Shown: in pieces, positions 26,008-37,015 of the stretch
Layout of the letters: each line of letters begins with the position of its first letter
Numbering within the stretch: position 1 is the first letter of the stretch
DNA from: Megaleporinus macrocephalus
Taxonomy: Eukaryota > Chordata > Actinopteri > Characiformes > Anostomidae
DNA length: 64,000 nt
Direction of reading: 5' to 3'
Assembly: GCA_021613375.1 (NCBI GenBank)
Contig: CM038720.1
Coordinates: 12,228,962 to 12,292,961 of the forward strand
Translations under genes and position numbers: made by a program
The notes under the pieces: model-generated
What the model was told of the DNA's origin: nothing
What the model saw: only the letters and a program-made list of their open reading frames with translations
Databases searched by the model: none

Positions 26008-26808
26008 CGACTGCCCAGCCCTTATTGTCTGCTGTAAAACAACTGCCCAACCTGTGCTGTCTTATGTGGAACAGCTGCCCAATCCTGTGTGGTCTGATTC
26101 AAAACAACTGCCCATCCTGTGCGGTCTGATTCAAAACAACTGCCCATCCTGTGCGGTCTGATTCAAAACAACTGCCCATCCTGTGCGGTCTGATTCAAAA
26201 CAACTGCCCATCCTGTGCGGTCTGATTCAAAACAGCTGCCTATCCTGTGCAGTCTAATGCGGAACAACTGCCCATCTCATGTGGTCGGATTCAGAACAAC
26301 TGCCCATCCCGTGTGATCTGATGCCAAACAACTGCGTAACCCATGTGGTCTAATGCAAAACAACTACTCATCCTGTGCAGTCTGATGTGGAACAACTGCC
26401 TAACCCGTGTGGTTGGATGCAAAACAACTACTCAACCTGTGCAGTCTGATGCGGAACAACTGCCTAACCGGTGTGGTCTGATGTGAAACAGCTGCCCATC
26501 TGGTGCGGTCTGATACAAAACAACTGCCCATCCTGTGCGGTCTGATACAAAACAACTGCCCACCCTGTGCGGTCTGATGCAAAACAACTGCCCATCCCAT
26601 GCGGTCTGATTCAAAACAACTGCCCATCCCATGTGGTCTGATGTTAAACGACTGCCCATTCCGTGTGGTCTGATATGAACCAACTGCCCATTCCACTTGG
26701 CCTGATGCTGACCAACTACCCATCCCGTGTGGTCTAATGCGAAACAACTGTCCATCCTATGTAGTCTGATGTGAAAACATCTACCCATCCTATGCAGACT
26801 ATGCTGTT
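26008..26808. repeat. 32-bp minisatellite, about 25 units
   Basis: The unit is 32 bp with core 'aactgcccatcctgtgcggt' followed by 'ctgattcaaaac'. Units at 26101-26132, 26133-26164, 26165-26196 and 26197-26228 are identical. The others differ by substitutions. Because 32 is not a multiple of 3, every frame is visited in turn. The minus strand stays open for 115 and 138 codons with a cyclic GQLFCIRPHRMGSCFVSD-like pattern. I treat this as a repeat, not a gene. Confidence 0.95.
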
Positions 26809-27044
26809 GCTTCATCTGCCTTGACCGGTTGCCCCTGTTTGCCTGCATTCTGGACCAGTTTACCCACCACGGAGCTCCTGCTGTCCAGCAGACATTTTCT
26901 TCTTTTGCTTTTATATTCTAATCAGTCACTCCTCCTCCTGCCTCACAAAACCCTGAGCTGTTTCCCATTGAAACTCTGTTGGACTGTTTTCTTCCTTTTT
27001 TTGTTTCTCTACATTTAATATTGCATTTAGTTGTAAATCTTATA

Positions 27045-27118
27045 ATTTAGCACTTTCTATAAGGCTGCTTTGTGATGTCTGTTGTAAAAGCCACATGTAA
27101 ATAAACCTTGACTTGAGA
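27045..27118 (+). mobile_element. LINE (L2-type) 3' tail fragment
   Basis: 'ggctgctttgtgatgtctgt', 'tgtaaaagccacatgtaaat' then 'aaaccttgacttga' resembles the tail of fish L2-clade LINEs ('gctgctttgtgacaa..tgt', 'gtaaaaagcgctatacaaat', 'aaacttgacttga'). The 180 bp upstream may be its 3' UTR. No reverse transcriptase is present. Confidence 0.6.
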
Positions 27119-28291
27119 TGTAAACAGCCAGTCAGTGTGCTTTAATGCAAAATGCTTTATTGTGGGAAAGTATACCGACTCTGATTTCTTTACGGTGTTG
27201 ATGATAGGACCTATGGCTGGTGAAGTCAATTTTACTGACTACCATTGAACCTATGACTCCTGAGTTCTTATGTAATGTTGAAAACAGCAGTAACTCAAAA
27301 CTATGACACTACAACGCCCTTCATGATATGCATTTATATGTATTGAGACCCAAACTCAATCCCTGAAATCATAAAACAGTGTCTCAGGGTAACAGGATTT
27401 TATGATGTATCCAGCATTAAACGCTTCCAACGTCTGGTTCCTACCACCGCCACTGTAAACGATTCTGACTCAAGCCTCTCTAGAACCGAGCATGTCTAGT
27501 TTATTATGCTGTCTGTGCAATTCCCCTTTAAAGATGATATCAAATAATGATAAAAAGCTCTTCTTTTCACGCTCAAAGATGAGGGTTCGGGCTGTTCTCG
27601 TGGTAAAAATCTCCTGTGACCCACTGCTTCAGACAATTTGAGCTCATTTCCAATACTATGGACGGTGGTAACTGACTAAACACATCTTCCACACCGTCAC
27701 AGTGACCTTTCACTGACCGCATGCTTTCTTGTTCACTCACTGTTCTCCTGTTCTTGCTGCTTTGGACCACACCCCTGAGGAAGGGGTTAAAAAGTCAACA
27801 CCATACCAGCAGCTTAATATCAGCCATAGGGTTTGGAAGTTTAGCACAATTACTGTACTGAGAGTGTGAAAAAAATTAAAACTGGATTATTAATTGGCTA
27901 TTAACTTTCAAATATAAACAATATCTATTAGTACAGTGCTTATTGGTAAGGTGATCATTAATATTTCACAGTTTACTTGATAAATTGTCACAGTGTACTT
28001 ATATATTATCAGTACTAAACAACATGCTTATTACAGCGAGTGAGCACAATTAGGCCTATTTAATTGGATTTATTGCAATGCAGTTTGTAAAGCACTAAAA
28101 AATTTAATAAAAAAATTAAACTAATAAAAATCATTGTAGTTTCATTGCTATCGCTATTATTATAGTATTTTGCATATCATGTATTGTGAAGTATCATAAT
28201 ATAATATTTTTGCCATATCGCCCACCCCTGCAACGTCCCACACATTACACCCACCTGCAGTGACATAAAGAAGCCAAAAACTGGTGAATAC

Positions 28292-28668
28292 TAGGGGTGT
28301 AAGAAAATATTGAATTATCGAACATCGCAATATCATGTTAAGTGATACTGTATTGATTATTAAAAACACAGTATCGATTATTAATTAACAGTTTACATGC
28401 AAAGATTCCCAGCAGTTGTTGTGTTTAAATCTCTGACCACTAGATGGCAGTCTTGTAATCTATTCTCAGCCCCACTCCAACATAAACAAGCAGCACAAGG
28501 GTGCGATGCTATTGTCAGCACTGGCAAACCAGTTCATATAATGGTGTTTGAAAAATCGCAATATATCACTTTACTTGCAATATTGCAATATATTGCAATA
28601 CACTGAATCGTGACCCCTGTATCACGACACATATCATATCGCCAGGTTCTTGCCAATACACAGCCATA
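28292..28668 (+). mobile_element. MITE family B, full copy 1
   Basis: 377 bp, starting TAGGGGTGTAAGAAAATAT and ending CTTGCCAATACACAGCCATA. The flanking 8-mers GTGAATAC (28284-28291) and GTAAATAC (28669-28676) match at 7 of 8. The middle has 'gaccactagatggcagt' and 'ccactccaaca.aaacaagc'. Confidence 0.9.
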
Positions 28669-28764
28669 GTAAATACTGTGCAATATTAGGATCAGACCTC
28701 AATCCGGTCCAGGAGGAGGTCTGTCCACGCCACTCAGTTTACAGCTCCAACTCTCAACTTTCAT

Positions 28765-29133
28765 TAGGGGTGTAGGAAAATATTGAAATACCGAATATTG
28801 TAATATTATGTTTTCTGATACTGTACCGATTCTCAAAAACAGTATCGATACACAGATTCTAGGCAGACAGTGAAAATTGTGTGTTGTCTTTAAATCTCTG
28901 ACCACTAGATGGCAGTGTAGTAATCCATTTTCAGCTCCACTCCAACATTAACAAGCAGCACAAGGGCGTAATGCTATTGTAAGCATTGGCAAAGCAGTTC
29001 ATATAGAGGTGAGTTTTAAGGGTAGGATTTGAAAAATCGCAATATATCATTTTACCTGCAGTATCACAGAATATCTTGGTATATTGAGTCATAACCCCTG
29101 TGTCACCCAGGTTCTTGCCAATACACAGCCCTA
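28765..29133 (+). mobile_element. MITE family B, full copy 2
   Basis: 369 bp in the same orientation as the copy 97 bp upstream, ending TTGCCAATACACAGCCCTA. Flanking 8-mers ACTTTCAT (28757-28764) and ACTCTCAT (29134-29141) match at 7 of 8, so it is an independent insertion and not a local duplication. Confidence 0.9.
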
Positions 29134-29477
29134 ACTCTCATATATGGCCCACACTGAGCAGAGAGGGAGCCACCAAAGGGCCCACCTGCTCCGCTCAGCA
29201 TTAACAATTAAAAGCAGACGAGCAACCCGATACAGCCGATGCGGTGTGTGTACATGCATGCGTGGGTTGCTGAGATGACCATCCCATAATGAGCCATTAA
29301 AAAAACTGTGAACGCCAGCATCAAACAAAACGAGCAGGAGAACATCAGAGCAGACGAGGGGCGGAGCGGCCTGGGCAATATATCTAACGAGACGAAGAAA
29401 GAGAGATGCATGTTGATTCCTGACCAGACTGTAACTTGTGTCCAGAGTAATGAGGCTCTCCTTGTATGGGGTCTTCA

Positions 29478-29727
29478 ATATCGTGGCTGTCAAAAGAGAA
29501 ACCAGCATCTCCAAAACACCAACTTTACAGCAGAGGCCAAAAACACTCTTTACTTCCAATGTAAGTTAATGGAACCAGAATATTTCCCAAGTTATTTTGG
29601 AGCACTTCTATTGGCCCGTTCATCAAGATATTTTCAGATAATCTAAACGGTGGCTGCCGGGTTCACATGAGACATAAAAATAAAAATTAACAAAAATTGA
29701 GTTTTTTTCTTTGGACAGCGACCATAT
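29478..29727 (+). mobile_element. MITE family A, copy 3
   Basis: Left end ATATCGTGGCTGTCAAAAG, right end CTTTGGACAGCGACCATAT. Interior 'aactttacagcagaggcc', 'caatgtaagttaatggaacc', 'ttttggagcacttct'. It lies within 500 bp of the EPB41L4A donor. Confidence 0.85.
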
Positions 29728-30194
29728 GAGATGAGTCTTTCATATCACAAAACATGACAAACAATGTATTTTAAAAGTTAGAAACGAGGATCAGACGCCA
29801 AGAAAATGTGTGAGCGTGCTTAATTAATAAGCGTGTGATAATAAAGCTACTGAGCACAGCTCCTGTATGCATGTTTACTACACAGCTACAACGTTTGTAG
29901 AAGAAGAATAGTGTCCAGAATTGGTGGTGTCCACCTGGAAAGTATGAAGACCCGCCAGTGATGATTCCTGCCTTTCACTTTCAGTGTGTGCTGAATGTTA
30001 CCATTGTGTCTGCTAGGTGTGGCACAGTGACATATGACGAGCATGGATCTGGAATATAGGTGTGGAAGTGATGGGATTCTCCTGGAATGGCATCCAGACA
30101 AAGGAAGGTATAGATGTTTAGGGGTTTGCTTTCTTTTTTTTTTTTTTTTTTTGAAGGGACCTGAAACTAAACAAAAAAAATGAAGTAAGCTCAC

Positions 30195-30293
30195 CTTAAT
30201 GCCCTGCTGCTGAGAGGTTAAGGTGAGCTTGGTCTCGTCCAGCAGCAGCACCTCGCAGTAAAACTCCTCTTGCACCGAACAGAAGCAGCTCAT
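30195..30293 (-). CDS. EPB41L4A: EPB41L4A first coding exon (band 4.1-like 4A)
   Basis: This exon encodes the first 33 residues of a FERM-domain protein of the band 4.1 superfamily (EPB41L4A, also called NBL4), thought to link membrane proteins to the cortical cytoskeleton. The peptide starts [15 protein letters not shown] and ends [10 protein letters not shown]. As I remember it, the human protein starts [20 protein letters not shown] and continues with the same TLT.QQQGIK, so the match is nearly full length. The FERM N-terminal (ubiquitin-like) lobe begins at about residue 11. The start has a good context (AACATGA) and the exon ends AAG|GTGAGC, with the GT at 30194-30193, phase 0. Later exons are not in this window. 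It is transcribed away from APC, and the same divergent neighbours are found in human, which supports orthology. Confidence 0.93.
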
Positions 30294-31000
30294 GTTGCCT
30301 CAGACTCGCACCAAAATCCCTCGCACGAAGTCGCACTTGCCACATTCACACCGACCTCCTGTTCGGCATGACAGGCCAGGACGGACAGACCCCGAGTCAC
30401 TTTGTTTGGCGAACTGAGCCCGAACGAGTTTTTAATTCTTCCTCCGCGTGTTCCTTTGCTTTATTCAGTCCTCATGACGAGCGAGATCTGGCAACCCCAG
30501 CAGCATGTTTGGTTTTTCCTTTGTTGGAAGCGCGAAGTGACACAAACACTGATGGAGTCTCGTGAGGGTGTTGGCAGGTGAAGTGTTTTTGAAAAAAAAA
30601 AAAGTTCATGCCTTGGTCTCCCGACCCTGTGCGCAGTCCGCGTTGTGGTCAGTTTGGGTGCGTAGCCGCTGGTTTGGTCAGCCGCAAGAAAGAAAAAAAC
30701 AGGTTCCCAGCTATCCTGGAAACCTGGACGCTTTGAATACATGACTCCTGCAACCCGTTGCCAAGGAGCTAGTATTTTCCCGCCCGTATTCCGGCAGAAA
30801 ACCCCGCCCCCGGCCCATAGATTTACATATCGCGCTGGGATTGACTAGTTGCTGGTGTAGTGGCAATTTGCATACTGACACATGATTGGCGGACTGCTTG
30901 CGAGTGGAGGAGACCAGCGTACGACCCAATAACACTGCGGGGGGCGGGGTTAGAAATACGGGTGGGAAAGAAAAGAGAGCCCAGCGTGTCTTTCTCCCTC
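30294..31000 (-). promoter_or_regulatory. EPB41L4A: 5' UTR and promoter region of EPB41L4A
   Basis: This is upstream of the EPB41L4A start codon. The stretch is G+C-rich and CpG-containing relative to the intron, with no TATA box at an obvious place. Sites on view are a GC box (gggggcggggt near 30940-30950), another GC-rich run near 30801-30813 (ccccgcccccggccc), a CCAAT at 30926-30930, an inverted CCAAT (ATTGG) at 30885-30889, and an octamer-like ATTTGCAT at 30866-30873. The exact transcription start cannot be set from sequence alone. A poly-A run at 30589-30603 lies within the likely 5' UTR. Confidence 0.6.
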
Positions 31001-31502
31001 CGTTCTTTTTTTCAGACTCCTCCTTCATTCTCTTCACTTCTGCTCGGACGGAGAGAGGGAGCTTTGAAAAACAGAGCTTTCCTGCCATCTGTCGGGAACA
31101 AAGCAAAAGCGTTCAGAGGCTTCGGCTTCTGTGATCATCTTCACTGCACGATCAGAAACTCGTCTGTTAGTTCCACTAGAAAAGATCAGATTACACTTTA
31201 GTGCTTATATTATAGTGATATCGTCATATAGTACCACCAAACCAAGAACTGTACACACAAGGCTGATTCTCAAAGAAACCATTTCCCGCCAGAATAGAAA
31301 GAATGACATAATATCTATCAATATGACTTAACATGTCAAAATAACTACTTTTTTAAGAAATTAATTTAATATCTCAAAATGACTTGTTTTTCCAAAACAA
31401 TTACTTAGTATTTCAAAATGTAAAAATACTGACTTAATTCCTCAAGACTTTTTTTTTTCAAAATATTGACTTATTTTCTTGAAATATTGACTTTATAGAT
31501 CA

Positions 31503-31562
31503 ACTAAACCAGCACCAGACCAGCACCATACCGGCTTAAACCACCCCAGACCAGCAAGGCAT
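31503..31562. repeat. ACCAGC-rich repeat fragment
   Basis: 'aaccagcaccagaccagcac', 'caccccagaccagcaaggc' and 'atgcatgctagtctg' resemble the fish interspersed repeat built of 'accagcataccagcatgctgg' words. It is short and without ends. Confidence 0.5.
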
Positions 31563-31589
31563 GCATGCTAGTCTGTGCTGTTCTTTTCA

Positions 31590-32325
31590 GCATTAAAATT
31601 TTAAAGGCATTAAATGCTTGTGATGCCTGGTAGCTTTCTCTACATCTGACAATTTCCTACCAAACCACTGGCTTTGTTCACATCTTTAACATTTAAATAT
31701 TCAGAAAAAATTCCCCTTCAATTCTTCAGACGTCTGGTTCCCATCAATACCACTGTGAACATTTCTGTCTCTGCGACTTTCTTGTGAATAGACATAGATT
31801 TCCCACCAAACCACTCTAAATGGCTTTGTTCACATCGTTTCACATTTAAATATTCAGAAATTTAGAAAAATCAGTGATGTTCCCCTTTAAAACCTCAGAT
31901 GTCTGGTTCCCATCAACACCACTGCGAACACTTTTGTCTTAGCTGATCTTTCTAGAACAGACAAGTTCCTAGCAAACCACTCTGGATAGCTTTGTTCACC
32001 TCTTTAACATTTAAATATTCAGAAATTTTGAAAAAACGGGGAGGTTCCCCTTTAATTCTTTAGACATCTGGTTCCCATCAACACCACTGTGAACACTTTT
32101 GTCTTAGCAGCTTTTTCTAGAACAGACAAGTTCCTACCAAACCACTCTGGATAGCTTTGTTCACCTCTTCAAAATTTAAATATTTTGAAATTTAGAAAAA
32201 TCAGTGATTTTTCCCTTTAACTCTTCAGACGTCTGGTTACCATTAACACAAATGTGAACAATTCTGACTCGAAACGTTTCTCATAAATGAAACATTTCGT
32301 ATCAAACCATTCTAAACGACTTTTT
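31590..32325. repeat. About 4 tandem units of about 167 bp upstream of APC exon 1
   Basis: The anchor 'gtctggttccca' recurs near 31732, 31901, 32066 (as 'catctggttccc') and 32231, giving periods of about 165-170 bp. Each unit carries 'taccaaaccactctgga', 'gctttgttcac', 'catttaaatattcagaaa', 'ttcccctttaa' and 'ccatcaacaccactgtgaac'. Single related pieces lie at about 27425-27490 and 33878-33912, so the unit is a dispersed repeat that has become tandem here. Confidence 0.85.
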
Positions 32326-32399
32326 TTAATTTACATCTTAACGATTTGATTTTGCACACAAAAACCCAAAGTACTATAAAATCTAGAGTAATTACAAAG

Positions 32400-32530
32400 G
32401 CTGTCCGGATACTTTTGGACTGTGTATGATCTAACGAGGCTCGTGCTCGCCGCTGGGTGGCGCGTCGCTGCATTTCTGTACGCATGCGCACGAGCAGGGC
32501 GATGATTCCCATCATGGCGTAAGAGTCCGG
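32400..32530 (+). promoter_or_regulatory. APC: APC promoter (TATA-less, NRF1/ZNF143/YY1-like sites)
   Basis: A CpG-rich patch directly upstream of the inferred exon 1. It carries CGCATGCGCAC at 32481-32491 (NRF1-like, consensus TGCGCATGCGCA), ATTCCCATCATGG at about 32504-32516 (resembles the ZNF143 core TTCCCA.CATG) and CATCATGGCG at 32509-32518 (YY1-like). This set is typical of TATA-less housekeeping promoters. The assignment rests on position and motifs; no transcript evidence is available here. Confidence 0.6.
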
Positions 32531-32729
32531 AGTGTAAACGGTGTTCGCTCGAAATTCAGACACAAAAGAAAAAAAGTTTTGTTCGAAACGCGGAGAAGTG
32601 GCTCTGTTACTGAACAGCGTGGGCTCTCGCTGGTCTTTGCGGGGCGAACGTCATGTTCCCGGTGGATATTTTTTGTACGGGGCGTTAGGGCGGAGGAAAC
32701 TTTGGCGAAGTGGATGAATGTTTGTGCAG
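32531..32729 (+). other. APC: APC non-coding exon 1 (inferred)
   Basis: A G+C-rich block ending in a strong donor, GTGCAG|GTAAGAAG, with GT at 32730-32731. It lies downstream of the promoter-like motifs and upstream of the APC coding exon on the same strand. A 63-codon open frame starting at 32579 runs through the donor and is not expected to be translated as such. Human APC also begins with untranslated exons. The 5' edge is uncertain. Confidence 0.6.
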
Positions 32730-33171
32730 GTAAGAAGAAACTGCTGTACCTTGCTAGCCCGCTAAGCTAAGTTAGCAAACACAAAGTAACGCTGCAGCTG
32801 TTTCCAGCGGTATCACTTGTTCTTCTGCGGTTTTTAACGTGTTTTTAATCTTATTTAGCTCCTTGTTTGGAGTCGCCAGGTTTTTACTGTTGTTTTCTCC
32901 AAAGTGGGGGCTCACAGTAAAATTCAGACTCGCTATCTGTTTGATGGAAAATCTCGAATTCTCTGTTTCACCTTAAATGTAACTGCTGCACTGATTAGGG
33001 TGGAACGGGGAATTCGAGTAAGAAGCTAACTTAAGCCACAGTTTTCTTCAGCTTTACGCTCAATAACATTCACAAGTTAAGTGGTCTCTGAAACTGCGAA
33101 CTCTTGTAGTTATTTGAAGCCCACCAGGCAGCTCGAAGCACCACCAACTCTCCCTAAACACTCTCTCTCTC

Positions 33172-33177
<6 letters not shown>

Positions 33178-33260
<83 letters not shown>

Positions 33261-33284
33261 ACACACACACACACACACACACAC
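33178..33284. repeat. (TA)n followed by (CA)n compound microsatellite
   Basis: About 40 TA units (33178-33257) followed by about 13 CA units (33258-33284), 450 bp inside APC intron 1. Confidence 0.95.
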
Positions 33285-35615
33285 TGTGGTTTGTTAGTTT
33301 TGTTAGCGATATTAGTGATGGTCCCCTAGCCCACTCACAGGGTCCCCCCAGCATCTATATCACAGGCTTTTATGGTTACAGCATGAGAAACATTAGGTTG
33401 TAATATGGACCAACCAACACATCCTTCCTCTTCTTTTTTTTATTCATTGTGTTTTGAAGTTTTTGCTCTTTGTTGTGTGTACTTGTTACATTAAAGGTAC
33501 TTACAAATTAATACCAACTAAAATTCTACTTCATTTAGTTGTTGACATGAACATGAAATCATCTTTACTGGTAATAACTTTATTGGTTTGCTGTGAAGTG
33601 GATAAGAAATTATATAGAAACTTACATTTACAGATTTCTTTCCAGTGGTGGTGATGGGAACCAGAGGTCATTGCTGTTTTCTTTACTAGCTTCCTCTATC
33701 TGTCCTTGAGTGTCTGTAGTTAACGTTGGTAGTGTTTTGCCTTGCGATGCCCTACATGTGCCTGTCCAGCGTTAATGCATTTCAAAATAAATACATTTTA
33801 TTTCCTTTTTCTTAATTTTTCTTTTCCAAGCCATTTCAGAAATATCTCAAAACAATGGTGGGTCTGCATTTTGGACGTCTGGTTCCAGTCACCATCAGTG
33901 GAAACAATTTTTTAAGTGTCATGTTGCACATGTATCTTCTCTAAATGACCTCGTAATGATTTAAATGGAATTCCCGTTTATTGTCCTGTCAGTGTTTCAG
34001 TATGTAGGAAACCAGGACACTGCTTACACCTGGTCCCTTTTTTGCTATTAGATTGTCAGAATTATTTTTATCCGGGTAAACATGCATATGAAATGTATGT
34101 GTGTACAAGCACTCAAAACACAGATAGAAATCCCATCACTCAAGTCACTTCAGGAGGTGGTCTGAGACACATTTGAGCCACATGTTATTAGTCCAAGACA
34201 CCTTCGCTAATCCAAAGTCCTCCTAGAACAACTTAAACTCCTTCCCATGCAGTATGTCACTGGACACATGGTCTGTGCCTGTGAGGAAGATCGCTGCAGA
34301 GGGTGCACCTGGTTGAGAACCTGACAGAATGAAGAGTTCAGTAGCAGTATGAGCAGACGTTACAGTGTAAAATAAGCTATATAAGATAGATGATGAACAG
34401 TTGGTAAATGGTTGCTGCTTAATGAAGGATTTTGCATATTCTGTCCCAAACAGCAATCAGATTTCACTCTGACTAGCTGGAGATGCATTTGACTCCCACG
34501 TGTGGCTTTTTAGCCAAATGCGAATGGTTAATATCACATCCGGATACAATCCAGGTACCATATAGGGACCAGGTGTAAATGAGGTCCCAGTTGTACTGTG
34601 TTAATAAGTTGTATTATAGATATAAGGCAGTAAGGAATGTAATTGAAAAGGATTTTTCAAAAAGAAAGCAGTTTCTTTTGGTTTCTACTGATACATCTGT
34701 CGTCTATGACTATTCAGTTTAAGTTTTTTATTTTTTTTGTGGTGCAGCCTGTTTAGTGTCCAGCTATGAAAGTGTCAAACACATAAATACAGTGTAATTT
34801 GAGTTCCTAACTTGTGATTATTAAAAGTCAGAAAATGTTTTTTACAAAGTCAATGAATACTGGCTTAAAAGACTGTTTAGCCCCGCCCACTGTTCGGAAG
34901 CTGCTGTAGGCGTTATGCGTGTGACGTAGAAGCTAGAAGATGCACTTACGGTACTGCACAATGACAAAAGAAATGGGCCTATAAGGAAACCAGCGAGAGT
35001 CATTCAAGAGCCTCCGTGTACGTGCAGATAAACTGAGTAAGCACAGTTACTTCGCCTGCTTTAGCTGATGTTAGCTAACATAAGCTTCACTTCCTAAGTT
35101 TGGTGGCTCAAGTTATGCTACGCTAACGTAGTTTTTAAAAAAATAATAAAGATTTACAGTGTCGTATAAGAGCGAGTTCCACTTTGATCATATTTAACAA
35201 CAATACCTGTACCTCTGTATCTTTAGCTGGTTGCAGTTCTCATGAATAATGATACTGTTTACACTCAGGATGAGCTGTGGTTTGACTAAAAGTCTCAGGA
35301 CTAAGTGATTATGGTGGTCTATTTTTCAGTCGCCAGCTTGGGTTTTTTCGTCAATTTAATTGAAATTGTCTATTTTAAGGCAAATTAAGCAGCGAATTTC
35401 ATTTTATGTGTGTATATAGTTTTAGTATCTAAAATAATGTGAAATCACCAGGGGTGTCTAAGTGGTGCTTAGCCTTTAAGATGAACAGTAACTAATTTTT
35501 TTGCGGTTATATGTATGTTAAAAATATTTGGATGGATTCATATTTTGTAATATTCAACTTGTTTTGCTTCTACTCGACTGTATTTGGTAGGAAAGGCTTC
35601 TTTCTTTACATTTTT

Positions 35616-35832
35616 ATATATTATTGCTGTTCAAAGTAAATCAGGTATCTCCAAAATTGTAACTGAACAGAAGAGGGAAAGAAACACTCTTTGCTTTCAA
35701 TTTAAGTTAATAGATAGGTGTTTTGTTTAAAGCGGTTTTGAAATTTTTATTGGTCCAGTCATCATGAAATTTTGAGACGGTGAGTCACAAGAAATGGACA
35801 TGCATAGTTTTCTTAGGACAGTGACGATATTA
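35616..35832 (+). mobile_element. MITE family A, copy 4 (diverged)
   Basis: Left ATATATTATTGCTGTTCAAAG, right CTTAGGACAGTGACGATATT. The interior 'ggtatctccaaaattgtaac' and 'tttcaatttaagttaatag' is recognisable but diverged. Confidence 0.75.
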
Positions 35833-35984
35833 ACCTTCAGTTACTAATTCTGTTTTGTGTTTGATTTTGTTTAGCCACCCAGGCGACAGCACCTGTGCTT
35901 CTCGGACATTCATAGCTGTTCTTTTTATTTTAGACCAAAGATACTCTGAAAAGATATGAAGCACTTATGGAGAAGGAATTATCC

Positions 35985-36250
35985 CAAGCAGGTGTGGCAG
36001 ATTGTGGTTGGATCAGGACTCTGCAGGAAGTTAGATCCTCCAGGACCACGGTTTGTGGCCACTGTGATGGATGCCAGATGGGCTAAGACAGGACTGCACA
36101 ACCCGGCCAGCAGAGTTTGGCAGTTCACCTGCACAGAAATAGCTGATTCAACTCATTTATTAATTGCTAGGTTTCAGTAAGAGTAGGGGGACCACTAAAC
36201 TGTGCACCTCCAGGACCGGAGGTGTGCATCCTGGTTCCACTGCGGTTTTA
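35985..36250. repeat. Repeat with 'ccaggacc' inverted edges
   Basis: Contains 'gttagatcctccaggaccac' and 'gtgcacctccaggaccggag', plus 'gctaagacaggactgcacaa', in the style of the CAGGGGTG...MITEs with 'tggtcctggaggtccac' ends. No clear termini, and class uncertain. Confidence 0.35.
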
Positions 36251-36818
36251 GAGTTGGCTTGCTTTATAAGTGGTTGTTTGACCTGATACAGCCTGATACA
36301 GGTTCTTTTCTGGAATGGTACTTGACTTTATTTCACATTACAAGACTTTTCATGGCACCCTTCCCATTTAAACGCTGCTCAGAAGCAGAAACCAGAAAAA
36401 AATGTCCATTTAATGATGCGGAATGATGTGTACAAAGGAAATTCAAATCAACTTCACATCAGTTTGTTAAAAACCTTTTACAGAACCCTTTTTGCTGAGG
36501 CAGGCAGCTTTGCAGTGTGACGAAGTGCTTTGCTGTAGAAAACTCAATAGTGTTTTGGTGTTTGTCTGAAAGAATTTGTGGTGGAAGCTGGCATCCTTTG
36601 TAAGACAAATGTGACCAACGATTGATGGGAAGATTAGATTGCAGGTCTTTTGATCCTTTGAAGGTTTGCGTGTTTATGAGGTACATTGGGTTCTCTTGTG
36701 CTCGAGTCTCTGAGCTGGCTCTTGTACTTGTTTTTTTTCTCATTCATTCATCATACAGAGACAGATTAGGCCACATCTTGCACAGTAGCTTGCTAGTGAA
36801 ATATGTTCTACTACTGAA

Positions 36819-36821
36819 AGG

Positions 36822-36891
<70 letters not shown>

Positions 36892-36912
36892 TATTATTAT
36901 TATTTTTTTTTT
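36819..36912. repeat. Poly(A), (TA)n and (TTA)n simple repeat
   Basis: About 38 A residues, then about 14 TA units, then TTATTATTATTATT and a T run. It could mark a decayed retroposon tail, but no body was recognised upstream. Confidence 0.85.
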
Positions 36913-37015
36913 TAATCCGTAAATGATCTGGCAGGATATGGCATGGGGGTCGTAATTGCATTGAGCTGTAATCTTTTACTGTTAGGAATGCAGAGATAGG
37001 ATAATTCTGTTCACT

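Noticed and set aside
26008..26808. Possible CRISPR-like array because of regular 32-bp units
   Set aside because: There are no unique spacers; the units are directly joined. The sequence is eukaryotic.
26400..26848. Two overlapping minus-strand frames of 115 and 138 codons with repeating peptide
   Set aside because: They come from the 32-bp minisatellite. The period is not a multiple of three and both frames show the same cyclic pattern.
30860..31201. Overlapping open frames on both strands (113 and 131 codons) near the EPB41L4A 5' end
   Set aside because: G+C-rich promoter DNA with few stops. Both strands are open and neither product is recognisable. A divergent non-coding transcript is possible but not shown.
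32579..32770. 63-codon frame starting in APC exon 1
   Set aside because: It reads through a strong splice donor at 32729/32730 into intron, and the APC start in exon 2 has an in-frame upstream stop.
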